DNA of 64,000 nt, taken from NCBI GenBank assembly GCA_049366715.1, contig JBMNCQ010000052.1, positions 62,001 through 126,000 of the forward strand, written 5' to 3'. Made by a program: the position numbers and the translations under genes. Positions 9,174-16,808 of this stretch are shown piece after piece (within the stretch, counting starts at the first letter, position 1; each line of letters begins with the position of its first letter). The notes under the pieces are model-generated. The model was not told the origin of the DNA, did not search any database, and worked only from the letters and a program-made list of their open reading frames with translations. The DNA comes from JBMNCQ01 sp049366715. Its GTDB lineage: Bacteria > Bacillota > Peptococcia > Peptococcales > BICA1-8.

Positions 9174-9941
9174 TTAGTTTATGTTAAATCTAATATCTTT
9201 AATATGCCCTTGAAAATACTCATAATCACCGTCATCTAAATGCCAGACCGCCCTCAATACACCCGGGAATTTTATGCCGCTGCTCTCCTGATAATTCTCG
9301 GCATAAGCAGACCATTTAATTTTTCGATATCCTTTACCTGTGGTATAATTGCGATCATCCGATTCAAATTTAGTAAATTGGCCGGCATCATTAAAATGAA
9401 ATGTCCCCCTTACTTGAACACCATTATATTCAAGCATGGCTTTAGCCGTATAGGTATCGACGGCAGTCCAGCGCAGATAATCCTGTAATGCATAAGCCGG
9501 GATTAAAAGAGTTTCTGCCAGGACAGTCACCAGAGCCGACTCATCCATTTCTCTACCTTTTTCATCCCCGACCTTTATTACTTTCAACAGCTTTATAAGC
9601 ATATTGCCGGAGCCATCCTGGTATTTATCCCTTCCTTCAAAAGGAATAATCCTGAAAAGACGGCTCTTCATATATACTATCCGACAAGGTTCAGGAACAG
9701 AGTTAAACTGATAACACGCCAAGCTCAGCCAGTCTTTGTCAGGAGATCGTTTAAGCTTAACATCAGACCACTGAATTTCCCCGTTCTGCATAGTTTCTTT
9801 ACCCAGATAGCCGCCATAGCGGAAATACTTTTGTACCGGCTCCGGCAGACCGGTAAGATCACTTTCCTTAATCACATCTTTAGCACAGCGGACGCTTTTC
9901 ATTATTTCCGCTCTTACTTCAGAATTATACAGTTTTTTCAC
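9174..9941 (-). CDS. DUF6544-like protein
   Basis: A 255-residue soluble protein. The stretch LPEPVQKYFRYGGYLGKE near the N-terminus, followed by a beta-rich region with RMFRI-like and ALQDYLRWTAVD blocks, resembles the DUF6544 family of unknown function. Translation starts at a GTG (9941) preceded by a strong AGGAGGTTAAGC. It converges on the secreted-protein gene with 24 bp between stop codons. A short GC-rich inverted repeat (CCGG/CCGG) there may serve as a weak shared terminator. Biological role unknown. Confidence 0.6.
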   Translation of the reverse strand: MKKLYNSEVRAEIMKSVRCAKDVIKESDLTGLPEPVQKYFRYGGYLGKETMQNGEIQWSDVKLKRSPDKDWLSLACYQFNSVPEPCRIVYMKSRLFRIIPFEGRDKYQDGSGNMLIKLLKVIKVGDEKGREMDESALVTVLAETLLIPAYALQDYLRWTAVDTYTAKAMLEYNGVQVRGTFHFNDAGQFTKFESDDRNYTTGKGYRKIKWSAYAENYQESSGIKFPGVLRAVWHLDDGDYEYFQGHIKDIRFNIN

Positions 9942-10317
9942 GCTTAACCTCCTACCGTCTTTTTGATAATCTTATTTGATCTCGCCCAGTATTTGAGCAA
10001 AATTATGTAAACACTTCCCTGAATTTAATTACCCACCTATGTTAAATTAAGCTTCACTAACGCCTCCTTAGTTGCAATCGCATGTTTTAGCATGCTGACC
10101 GTTATTCTCCGGAAGCTTAATAAATTTTTCCCCCGCGAAAATTTCTATTTTGAATTTAATCTTTTAGGCTCAAGCCGTCACGTCTTAGAAGGAATCAATA
10201 TTTTTTAAGTAAAACGGCTAATAAGTTAAATAATTATTGTTTTTTTTTATTTTGTTTATATTATTTAAACAAATTGCTATAATTAATTAAATATTTTATT
10301 AAGAGAGGTAAGGATTT
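9942..10317 (+). promoter_or_regulatory. AT-rich intergenic region with candidate -10 for the Lrp-LysE pair
   Basis: There is no gene in these 376 bp. A consensus TATAAT lies at 10278-10283, 35 bp before the Lrp-type start codon, within a strongly AT-rich stretch. No good -35 hexamer is found at 17 bp; the TTGTTT at 10252 gives a 20-bp spacer. The Lrp-type protein may bind here to control itself and the exporter (inference from family habit). Confidence 0.4.
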
Positions 10318-10749
10318 ATGGATAATATCGATCTTGCAATCATTAATTTGTTAAGAAAGAACAGCCGCATGACCAGCTCGGAAATAAGCAAAAAAATTAA
10401 CTTATCTATACCTGCAGTATCAGAAAGAATCCGTAAGCTTGAAGAATATGGATTTATTGAACTATATACTGTTAAATTAAATCGGGCAATGGTCAATTTG
10501 AATTTAACCGCATTTATTTTTGTTAATGTCAATATTCAGGATCTCTCCACTTTTAAGACTAATGTAATAAAGTACCCTTGTGTTTACGAATGCCATCATA
10601 TTGCCGGAGAATTTGACTATCTGTTAAAAATAGTCGTAGCAGATACATCCTCCCTGGAAAGCTTTATCACAAATGATTTAAAACAACAATTGTCCGTTGC
10701 TAAAACGAATACGATTATTGTGCTTTCTACTTTAAAAGAACAGATATAA
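10318..10749 (+). CDS. Lrp/AsnC-family transcriptional regulator
   Basis: A 143-residue Lrp/AsnC regulator. The N-terminal HTH (about residues 1-60) contains LLRKNSRMTSSEISKKINLS and the recognition helix PAVSERIRKLEEYGFI. The C-terminal RAM domain contains VYECHHIAGEFDYLLKIV, the usual effector-binding and oligomerisation region. Such proteins sense amino acids. It lies 20 bp upstream of a LysE-type exporter in the same orientation, so it probably regulates amino-acid export. The ATG follows AGAGAGGTAAGGATTT. Confidence 0.9.
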   Translation: MDNIDLAIINLLRKNSRMTSSEISKKINLSIPAVSERIRKLEEYGFIELYTVKLNRAMVNLNLTAFIFVNVNIQDLSTFKTNVIKYPCVYECHHIAGEFDYLLKIVVADTSSLESFITNDLKQQLSVAKTNTIIVLSTLKEQI

Positions 10750-10769
10750 TTTATTGGGGATGAGAAATT

Positions 10770-11372
10770 ATGTATGGCGAACTTTTTATAAAAGGAATTA
10801 TTATTGGATTGTCCATAGCAGCACCAGTCGGACCTATCGGCATTTTATGTATTAGAAGAACTTTGACCCAGGGAAGAATTGCCGGCTTACTCACCGGCCT
10901 TGGTGCGGCTACCGCCGATGCTATTTATGGAATCATAGCGGGATTTGGTATTACGATAATAACTAACATCTTAATTGCTTATCAACAGGAGATCGGTCTT
11001 GTTGGTGGTATATTACTTTGCTTTCTGGGGGGCAAAACCCTTCTGGCCAGACCAATTAAAGCTCAAATACTAACCAGAGATAAAGCCCTGGCCGGTTCAT
11101 ATTTTTCAACTTTATTGTTAACTTTAACCAATCCCCTGACGATCATCTTCTTTATGGCCATTTTTACAAGTCTGAATCCCCAAGGGGTACAAAATTCCCT
11201 TACACCTGCAATCCTGGTATTAGGAGTATTTGGGGGTTCCGCATTATGGTGGTTAATGTTAAGCCTGGGAGTGAACTTTATTCGTTCAATTATCACTGAC
11301 AATTTTTTAAAAGTTATTAACATTTTATCCGGAACAATAATTATCTGCTTTGGTATCTGGAGCTTTTGCTAA
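10770..11372 (+). CDS. LysE-family amino-acid translocator
   Basis: The 200-residue protein has about six hydrophobic segments. It shows the LysE/RhtB signature at its N-terminus (GLSIAAPVGPIGILCIRRTL) and the NPLTIIFFMAIF motif in the middle. LysE-type proteins export amino acids or related metabolites by proton antiport across the cytoplasmic membrane. Pairing with the Lrp-type regulator directly upstream suggests amino-acid-responsive expression. The substrate is unknown. Confidence 0.9.
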   Translation: MYGELFIKGIIIGLSIAAPVGPIGILCIRRTLTQGRIAGLLTGLGAATADAIYGIIAGFGITIITNILIAYQQEIGLVGGILLCFLGGKTLLARPIKAQILTRDKALAGSYFSTLLLTLTNPLTIIFFMAIFTSLNPQGVQNSLTPAILVLGVFGGSALWWLMLSLGVNFIRSIITDNFLKVINILSGTIIICFGIWSFC

Positions 11373-11888
11373 CATACATTGCTTTTAAAAAGTTTATATT
11401 TCATTTCCCCTCGGATTGAAGATGGAGAGGTCTTGATAGAGCTTTTCCCCGGTTCTTCAGTCCTACGCAGGGCTGGGCAAAAGATAAATTTGGCATAGAC
11501 TGACAAATTATCTGTTAACAATAAGAAACCGGTCCTCAGAGGCCGGTTCCTGTATCCGTAATTTACACAGGAAATAAGCCTGTTTATCAGAAAATACTTC
11601 CCAGTAAAAAGGAAAGCTGCCATATTGGAAATATAATCACTAAAAATACCATTCCCGCTTTTATCAATGCCTGATAATTATCTATCTCTTCCTTGATGCA
11701 TTATCCTCCGGTAACGTTTTTTATATCCAATGAGTACAAGGTTATACGCTCACCATTTACAAAAAGGCAGCAATATCCGGACCTGCAGGCTATCGCGCCG
11801 GCTAGAGATTTCAAATTATGAAGCTGCACTCCTCTTATTCACGAAGTAAAATCCTTAGATCAATCCTCCGCCCTTTTCTCAATTAGTC
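11373..11888. other. Non-coding stretch with one hairpin
   Basis: No convincing gene is visible in these 516 bp; the longest open frames lack ribosome sites and family resemblance. A perfect palindromic hairpin (ACCGG / CCGGT with CCTC/GAGG inside) occupies about 11527-11546. It could act as a terminator for the LysE-type gene, although no T run follows. A short minus-strand frame encoding a hydrophobic stretch (11590-11690) has no start codon and may be decayed coding sequence. Confidence 0.4.
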
Positions 11889-12344
11889 TCATTTGAACTT
11901 GGATTTTTCATAATTATACGGAATGCTGGTGCCTACTACTACATCTTCAATTTTGTCAATAATTAACCAGTCATCCATATTAGTTTGGTGGTCAAACTTT
12001 AAAGGAGTAATTTCCTTAACAGCTTTAAACTCAACTAAACACAGGCATTTTTTATGCCATCTTGCCTTTTCCTGGCCGGACAAATTAAGCATACTTTGGT
12101 TATCGGCAAGTATTTTTACAATTTCAGCTTCTGTCAATTTAACATAGTTTTGAACATTCGCTACTTCAGCTGTAGCGGTAATTTTTCCGGATCCTTTTTT
12201 CATAAAGTACAGTATTTCACCTGCAAAAACTCTACCATGGGGAATTTTCCTCCCTGCCGCCCCTCTTACAATCATCGTTTTGGTACCGGCCAGGATTTTC
12301 TCCAAAACCTTTTCTTTATCATCACAATATACCAAATGGACCAT
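11889..12344 (-). CDS. ASCH-like small protein
   Basis: A 151-residue soluble protein. The N-terminal half (KVLEKILAGTKTMIVRG, then GEILYFMKKGSGKITATAEV) has the K-G-T-K and beta-strand pattern of the ASCH/PUA-like RNA-binding fold. The C-terminal half (WLIIDKIEDVVVGTSIPY) is less diagnostic. ASCH proteins are suspected RNA-binding or modified-nucleobase-handling factors; the assignment is by pattern only. The ATG follows AAAGGAGCGATTAAGGA. It is monocistronic and lies next to a repeat-rich intergenic region. Confidence 0.55.
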   Translation of the reverse strand: MVHLVYCDDKEKVLEKILAGTKTMIVRGAAGRKIPHGRVFAGEILYFMKKGSGKITATAEVANVQNYVKLTEAEIVKILADNQSMLNLSGQEKARWHKKCLCLVEFKAVKEITPLKFDHQTNMDDWLIIDKIEDVVVGTSIPYNYEKSKFK

Positions 12345-12378
12345 TCCTTAATCGCTCCTTTTAATTCCGTCCGCAAAG

Positions 12379-12565
12379 CGGGGACGGTTCTCTTGCTTCC
12401 TTTTTTTCCTTGCTTTATGCTTTGCCTGGCCGGTCTTATCATGCATTTCAGTCAGTTCAGTATTACTCTTTAATATCCTGCAATTTTATATTTTTGCAAA
12501 TAATTAGACACAGGTACTTTACGCCTACACACTCTCAATTTCTCAGAAACGGAGAACCGTGTGCA
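12379..12565. repeat. Putative MITE/REP-like element with inverted ends
   Basis: The left end carries GGGGACGGTTCTC and the right end carries GGAGAACCGTG, so an ACGGTTCTC core is inverted across about 187 bp. The left end also forms a CCGTCC/GGACGG hairpin (12367-12387). The GGGGACGGTTCT word is one I associate with repetitive intergenic elements in Clostridia; that is recall, not a search. No coding frame lies inside. Confidence 0.4.
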
Positions 12566-12568
12566 TCC
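12454..12568 (+). repeat. Dispersed ~116-bp repeat, copy A
   Basis: This segment matches 14364-14480 in the same orientation with scattered differences. Shared words include AGTTCAGTAT, AATATCCTGCAATTTTAT, a TACTTT block and GAACCGT followed by GCATCC. The two copies bracket the lipoprotein and membrane-protein genes. Confidence 0.6.
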
Positions 12569-12613
12569 CATCCAAAGCCACTCCTATCCTAATTGTTCCC
12601 AAATATCCTTTAA

Positions 12614-13612
12614 CTATTTCTCCGCTAACTCATCATTTACAATATCGTGTCTCTGAAAAGATACAAATGCGGGGTTATAATCGTACGGGGCCGGACTGCT
12701 TAATTTAACATATATCTTTGTTTCAAATTCACTATCACCTGTTATTTGCTCCATTTCACCACTGGTAATCAGTTTCGCGGCGGCCTGCAAATCGCCTACC
12801 CCCATCTCTTCCGCTAACTCCGCCAGCCGGTTCTCCTTATCTCCCACCTCGTATACCCTTATATCATTAAAATAGTAATTTTTGGCGCGGATTGTCATAA
12901 GGGCGGCCTGAGATTCATCCTGGACAATATCCAATCCGGTAAGCAGATAAAACATCCTGGCGTGGTCTAAGCCACCTTCCGGCCACGGGGAATAGTAGCC
13001 GTCTTCATAATCTGCTAATTTCCGGTAGGGGTGATGAGGCATCTTATCATAGCTTTCTTTAGCGATAAAGAGGCTTTCTATAGCATTTTCCACGGCTTCA
13101 TCACTCATTTTTTCAGGACATTTCATATATTGCAGCACATAAAAAACCGCAAAACCAAAGTTATTATAGCCAAAGGACCCGGCGTATTCATTAGCCTCGA
13201 AAAAAGACTCATAATAATTCATATCCGGCATATAGACCAATCTATAATCCCTGGCGAACAGATTAAAACGTTCCCGCATTTCATCTGTTATTTCCACTTG
13301 GCCTCGCTCATCGATGATGCTTTTAATAAAATCTGAGCCGCTGGAATAAAAGGTAAACTGCGCTTCAGACGGACCTTCTTTTTGTTCGTTATCACTGGAA
13401 GCATCCGCACTATCGGTGCTATTTTCCGATTGCAGCTCAGTTGTACCGGCCAGGTTCTCCTTCTGGGGAGAATCAGGCGCAACAGCCTCCTGAGCAGGTC
13501 CCTCATTTATTGAAGATATATTTTCTTTTTCCTGACGGCATCCTGTGACCACCATCCCTAACATGACAAAAAAAATTATACCAATATAGATCCCTTTATG
13601 AGCTTTAAACAC
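12614..13612 (-). CDS. Putative lipoprotein, function unknown
   Basis: Starting from the GTG at 13612 (AGGTG six bases upstream) the protein has 332 residues. A lipoprotein signal peptide (hydrophobic IYIGIIFFVMLGMVV, lipobox VTGC) should anchor it to the outer face of the membrane after LspA cleavage. A low-complexity acidic/serine-rich linker of about 60 residues precedes a globular domain with many aromatic residues (YYESFFEANEYAG, FAVFYVLQYMKC). No enzyme motif is recognised. An upstream in-frame ATG at 13633 lacks a ribosome site. It is flanked on both sides by related intergenic repeats. Confidence 0.65.
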   Translation of the reverse strand: MFKAHKGIYIGIIFFVMLGMVVTGCRQEKENISSINEGPAQEAVAPDSPQKENLAGTTELQSENSTDSADASSDNEQKEGPSEAQFTFYSSGSDFIKSIIDERGQVEITDEMRERFNLFARDYRLVYMPDMNYYESFFEANEYAGSFGYNNFGFAVFYVLQYMKCPEKMSDEAVENAIESLFIAKESYDKMPHHPYRKLADYEDGYYSPWPEGGLDHARMFYLLTGLDIVQDESQAALMTIRAKNYYFNDIRVYEVGDKENRLAELAEEMGVGDLQAAAKLITSGEMEQITGDSEFETKIYVKLSSPAPYDYNPAFVSFQRHDIVNDELAEK

Positions 13613-13702
13613 ATTCCACACCTCACCATCCATCTTTTTATTTGTTTCAACTCCATGTTAGAGTGAAGCTCTCCCCGCGGCCAATTGTCTATAAAGTCCC
13701 CG

Positions 13703-13729
13703 GCTTAAGAATTAGTGAGATTCTTAAGC
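13703..13729. repeat. Perfect 10-bp inverted repeat
   Basis: GCTTAAGAAT and ATTCTTAAGC are separated by 7 bp. It lies 30 bp downstream of the 13.8-kb membrane-protein gene. No T run follows on either strand, so it may be an operator or a weak terminator. Confidence 0.4.
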
Positions 13730-13758
13730 TACTGTTTGTATACTTATACTAAAAATTT

Positions 13759-14217
13759 TTATTTTTGGTTTACCAGCACTTCATAGAAAAATCCCGCTGC
13801 AAATACTACTGCCATAAGTATATATGAAATGATTACATATTCATTAGTCAGTACTTTAGGACCGGTTAAAAGATAGATTGCAGCACTAATTGAAAGAGTA
13901 GGTCCGGCATAATTTTGTGAAAATACTGCGATTAACAGATTTCTGTTTTCATCTGCTAAAACATAAAATGACCAAATAAAAAGAAAAAAAGATATCATAT
14001 TTAAACTATTGCCAATTAGTAAACTAAACGCTCGATTTTGATTTAATTTCGCAAATTTCATCCCCACCCAAAACCAAAATCCAAGAAAGGCTACCGATAG
14101 CAAAAAAGGAAAATAATATCCTAATATCGGACTATTAATTAAAAATCCTAGTATTAAAGGTACCAATATTAAAGAATATGTTTTAAGGTTTTCTTTTTTC
14201 CCCCAAAATCCCTTCAT
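13759..14217 (-). CDS. Small integral membrane protein
   Basis: A 152-residue protein with about five hydrophobic segments (for example LILVPLILGFLINSPILGYY, FPFLLSVAFLGFWFWVG, MISFFLFIWSFYVL, YVIISYILMAVVFAAGFF) and a lysine-rich start. No family is recognised. The ATG follows AAAGGAATTAAAAAGC, an acceptable ribosome site. It lies between the lipoprotein gene and the repeat copy at 14.4 kb. The region is more AT-rich than the flanking metabolic genes. Confidence 0.55.
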   Translation of the reverse strand: MKGFWGKKENLKTYSLILVPLILGFLINSPILGYYFPFLLSVAFLGFWFWVGMKFAKLNQNRAFSLLIGNSLNMISFFLFIWSFYVLADENRNLLIAVFSQNYAGPTLSISAAIYLLTGPKVLTNEYVIISYILMAVVFAAGFFYEVLVNQK

Positions 14218-14363
14218 GCTTTTTAATTCCTTTCTTAAACAAATTCATCAACCCTAAAGATTCTGCTAAGAAGCTAAGTACCGGAAATAACGTTTCACCA
14301 GCCTTTATCTCCGTTGCTAAAAAACTTGTTTTTCTTCATTTAGCGGCAAGATTCCCTTATACT

Positions 14364-14480
14364 AGTTCAGTATGATCCCGTAAATATCCTGCAATTTTAT
14401 TTTTCCGGAAACAATTGAACACAAATACTTTTATCCTCAAGTTCACTTTTGAGGAAGCAGAAGAACCGTCCCCGCGCATC
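14364..14480 (+). repeat. Dispersed ~116-bp repeat, copy B
   Basis: Same-orientation partner of 12454-12568, ending in AGAACCGTCCCCGC then GCATCC. It includes an internal CCTCAA/TTGAGG hairpin (14435-14454). It lies in the 356-bp gap between a membrane-protein gene and the DUF711 gene, which otherwise holds only the terminator at 14483. Confidence 0.6.
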
Positions 14481-14482
14481 CA

Positions 14483-14526
14483 AAAAGACGCCGGCCCTTA
14501 TATATTTATTTCAGAGCCGGCGTCTT
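14483..14526 (-). terminator. Intrinsic terminator of the DUF711/ACT operon
   Basis: A perfect 12-bp stem, AAAGACGCCGGC with GCCGGCGTCTTT, spans a 20-base AT-rich loop. On the minus strand it ends in CTTTTT. It lies 48 bp downstream of the DUF711-family stop codon. Confidence 0.85.
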
Positions 14527-14573
14527 TGCTGTCTGCAATTGTTTTAACCCAAACAGAAATTTACTTGTTTTGC

Positions 14574-15944
14574 TTAATTAGTCAGCGCCTGGATAGGTGC
14601 CGGGATTCTGCCGCCCCTTTTAATGAAGGCTTCGGAATTGAACGCATTAACAGGCATTATGGGCGCGTGACCAAGTAATCCCCCGAAAACAACCGTTTCA
14701 CCTACTTTTTTACCGGGTACGGGAATAATACGGACTGCTGTTGTTTTTTTGTTGATCATCCCGATGGCAGCTTCATCGGCAATAATGGCGGAGATGGTAG
14801 AGGCACTGGTAGCCCCCGGCACAGCAATCATGTCTAAGCCCACAGAGCAAACACAGGTCATAGCTTCCAGTTTATTAATATCCAAAGCACCTACCTCCAC
14901 AGCCCTGATCATGCCGGCGTCTTCACTTACGGGAATAAAGGCACCGCTTAGCCCGCCCACATATGAAGAAGCCATTGCACCACCTTTTTTAACCGCATCG
15001 TTTAACATAGCCAGTGCGGCGGTAGTACCATGGGTACCGCATCTTTCCAGTCCCATTGCTTCCAGAATATCTGCCACACTATCCCCTATGGCAGGAGTCG
15101 GGGCCAGAGACAGATCTACTATTCCAAAGGGCAGCCCTAAACGCCGGGCAGCCTGCTTACCGACTAATTCCCCCATCCGGGTAACTTTAAAGGCAGTTTC
15201 CTTTATTCTGCCGGCCAGCACACCAAAGGTTGCCTCCGGATATTTTTTGACAACATTAAGCACCACTCCCGGACCACTGACACCAACATTGATTACCCCT
15301 TCCGGTTCTCCTACCCCATGGAAGGCTCCGGCCATAAAAGGGTTATCCTCAGGAACATTACAAAAAACAACCAGTTTGGCACAGCCTAAGCCGTCCTGGT
15401 CCTTTGTTAATTCCGCAGTTTCTTTGATTATTTCTCCCATTATTTTAACTGCATCCATATTAATACCGGCCTTAGTTGTGGCAATATTAACCGACGAACA
15501 CACTCTTTGGGTCTGCGCTAAGCTTTGGGGTATTGATTTTATCAATAATTGGTCCCCTTTGGTAAAACCCTTATGCACCAGAGCCGAAAAGCCGCCGATA
15601 AAATTCACCCCTACTTCCCGGGCAGCCTTATCCATACTCACAGCAATGTCAACAAAATTTTCGGCATCGGCACAGGCTTCGGCCACCATGGCGATAGGAG
15701 TAACGGATATCCTCTTATTAATAATGGGAATACCGTATTCCCCTTCGATTTGTTCCCCCACTGTAACCAGCTTCTCGGCTTTGCGGGTAATTTTATCATA
15801 TATTTTTGCACAGGTGACCTTCAGATCGCTATGAGAGCAGTCTCTGAGGGAAATACCCATGGTGATGGTACGAATATCTAAATTTTCTGCTTCTACCATA
15901 TGGATCGTTTCCAGAATTTCCTCTGTCGTTATTGAAATCGGCAT
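14574..15944 (-). CDS. PFL-family (DUF711/UPF0210) protein
   Basis: A 456-residue protein of the DUF711 family, which adopts a pyruvate-formate-lyase-like fold; its reaction is not known. Recognisable blocks include IRTITMGISLRDCSH near the N-terminus, NVGVSGPGVV in the centre and SYVGGLSGAFIPVSEDAGM toward the C-terminus. The ATG follows AAGGGGGAATGAATAAAA. It is preceded by an ACT-domain gene with a 16-bp gap, and this two-gene pairing is conserved in Firmicutes. The ACT protein may provide ligand-responsive control (inference). Confidence 0.9.
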   Translation of the reverse strand: MPISITTEEILETIHMVEAENLDIRTITMGISLRDCSHSDLKVTCAKIYDKITRKAEKLVTVGEQIEGEYGIPIINKRISVTPIAMVAEACADAENFVDIAVSMDKAAREVGVNFIGGFSALVHKGFTKGDQLLIKSIPQSLAQTQRVCSSVNIATTKAGINMDAVKIMGEIIKETAELTKDQDGLGCAKLVVFCNVPEDNPFMAGAFHGVGEPEGVINVGVSGPGVVLNVVKKYPEATFGVLAGRIKETAFKVTRMGELVGKQAARRLGLPFGIVDLSLAPTPAIGDSVADILEAMGLERCGTHGTTAALAMLNDAVKKGGAMASSYVGGLSGAFIPVSEDAGMIRAVEVGALDINKLEAMTCVCSVGLDMIAVPGATSASTISAIIADEAAIGMINKKTTAVRIIPVPGKKVGETVVFGGLLGHAPIMPVNAFNSEAFIKRGGRIPAPIQALTN

Positions 15945-15960
15945 TTTTATTCATTCCCCC

Positions 15961-16251
15961 TTAAATGCGGTGCATAAACTGAAATATATCTTCATGCTGG
16001 GCAGATATTCTTACCCCTATTTCCTGCCCTTTCTCTTCCAGTCTAGTTTTCAAAGTGCTGAAATCCACACTGCTCCGGGCGATGTCAACAATCATAATCA
16101 TCGTAAAAAAGTCTTGCAGTATCGTCTGGCTTATATCTAAAATATTAGCATTTAAATCTGCTAAAACATTAGCTACACCGGCAATTATCCCTACCTTATC
16201 TTTACCAACAACTGTTACGACAATTTTTGTACTGCCTTTTTCCTGCATCAT
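15961..16251 (-). CDS. ACT-domain protein (UPF0237 family)
   Basis: A 96-residue protein made essentially of one ACT domain: KIVVTVVGKDKVGIIAGVAN starts the beta-alpha-beta unit and ILDISQTILQDFFTMIMIVD follows. ACT domains bind amino acids and regulate partners. It is co-transcribed with, and probably paired functionally to, the DUF711 protein 16 bp downstream. The first of two adjacent ATGs has GGGAGGAAGCT upstream. A TATAAT-like -10 (16289-16294, minus strand) lies 37 bp upstream, in the region divergent from the riboswitch-like leader. Confidence 0.88.
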   Translation of the reverse strand: MMQEKGSTKIVVTVVGKDKVGIIAGVANVLADLNANILDISQTILQDFFTMIMIVDIARSSVDFSTLKTRLEEKGQEIGVRISAQHEDIFQFMHRI

Positions 16252-16369
16252 AGCTTCCTCCCTTGATATATAAATGACAATTAAACATATTATATTCCAC
16301 GGCTAGAGAAATTTTCCTTTATTTTTGTAAAATTTTTCGGATATTTTTTAAAGTATGTAATAATATATC

Positions 16370-16398
16370 TTTACAAAATATGATTATTAACCTATAAT
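16370..16398 (+). promoter_or_regulatory. Sigma-A-type promoter of the aldehyde dehydrogenase leader
   Basis: TTTACA (16370-16375), a 17-bp spacer and TATAAT (16393-16398) make a near-consensus housekeeping promoter. Transcription should begin near 16405, leaving a leader of about 400 nt before the aldehyde dehydrogenase start at 16809. Confidence 0.75.
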
Positions 16399-16431
16399 TT
16401 TAGATAGTAAAAAGAATATCTCCGAGTTTGT

Positions 16432-16550
16432 ATACCTAAAGACATTTTTACCTATTGTCCATGGGTACAAACCTGGGTTCTTTTGGAAACGAAAGTGCCT
16501 CCATTGCGGAAAGGAGTTACATAAAGGTTATTTATGTATCCTTTAGGTAT
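16432..16550 (+). ncRNA. Candidate orphan riboswitch aptamer
   Basis: ATACCTAAAG (16432-16441) pairs perfectly with CTTTAGGTAT (16541-16550), closing a 119-nt domain about 27 nt after the predicted start site. Inside are at least two further helices: CTCC/GGAG (about 16499-16515) and ACATAA/TTATGT (about 16520-16536). Unpaired purine-rich segments include GGAAACGAAAG. The 3' strand of the closing stem is also the 5' strand of the terminator that follows, so the two are mutually exclusive. I do not recognise the conserved core of any known riboswitch class or a T-box (no GGTGG-ACCGCG motif). Confidence 0.6.
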
Positions 16551-16576
16551 CTTCGTAAAAAGATGCCTTTTTTATT
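16545..16576 (+). terminator. Intrinsic terminator sharing a strand with the leader's closing stem
   Basis: AGGTATCTT (16545-16553) pairs with AAGATGCCT (16560-16568, one G-U) across a 6-nt loop and is followed by TTTTTATT. Bases 16545-16550 also belong to the P1-like stem, so forming that stem would block termination, giving an ON-switch design. Confidence 0.8.
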
Positions 16577-16649
16577 AATCGGAATCTATGGTCTGATCCC
16601 CGTAAATTCCACCGTTAATAAAATCCACCTTTATTGACAACGTCTTCAG

Positions 16650-16678
16650 GCAGGTAAGTTGGACCGTTATTTACCTGC
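16650..16678 (+). repeat. Leader hairpin between the two terminators
   Basis: GCAGGTAA pairs with TTACCTGC across a 13-nt loop. It sits two bases upstream of the second terminator stem and may be part of its control. Confidence 0.5.
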
Positions 16679-16680
16679 TT

Positions 16681-16718
16681 ATCTCTTTCCTACACTGGAG
16701 AGAGATATTTTTGTTTTT
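16681..16718 (+). terminator. Second intrinsic terminator in the aldehyde dehydrogenase leader
   Basis: ATCTCTTTCC (16681-16690) pairs over 10 bp with GGAGAGAGAT (16697-16706, one G-U), followed by ATTTTTGTTTTT. It lies 91 bp upstream of the coding start. A strong AAGGAGGTG ribosome-like site (16732-16740) follows with no long frame after it. Confidence 0.8.
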
Positions 16719-16808
16719 ACCAGTACAACCTAAGGAGGTGGACGGATACCTGTTTTAAAAATTATCACCAATTTTTTTAATATTTTAAATTAAAAGGAGC
16801 TGAATATC

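Noticed and set aside
11369..11623. 84-codon minus-strand frame after the LysE-type gene
   Set aside because: No ribosome site or family resemblance; it overlaps a palindromic hairpin.
14749..15834. Long plus-strand open frame (361 codons) inside the DUF711 gene
   Set aside because: It is the antisense shadow of a well-supported DUF711-family gene, with low-complexity translation and no ribosome site.
16455..16637. 60-codon frame (MSMGTNLG...) within the aldehyde dehydrogenase leader
   Set aside because: No ribosome site, and it runs through both the closing stem and the first terminator; the RNA structure explains the sequence better.
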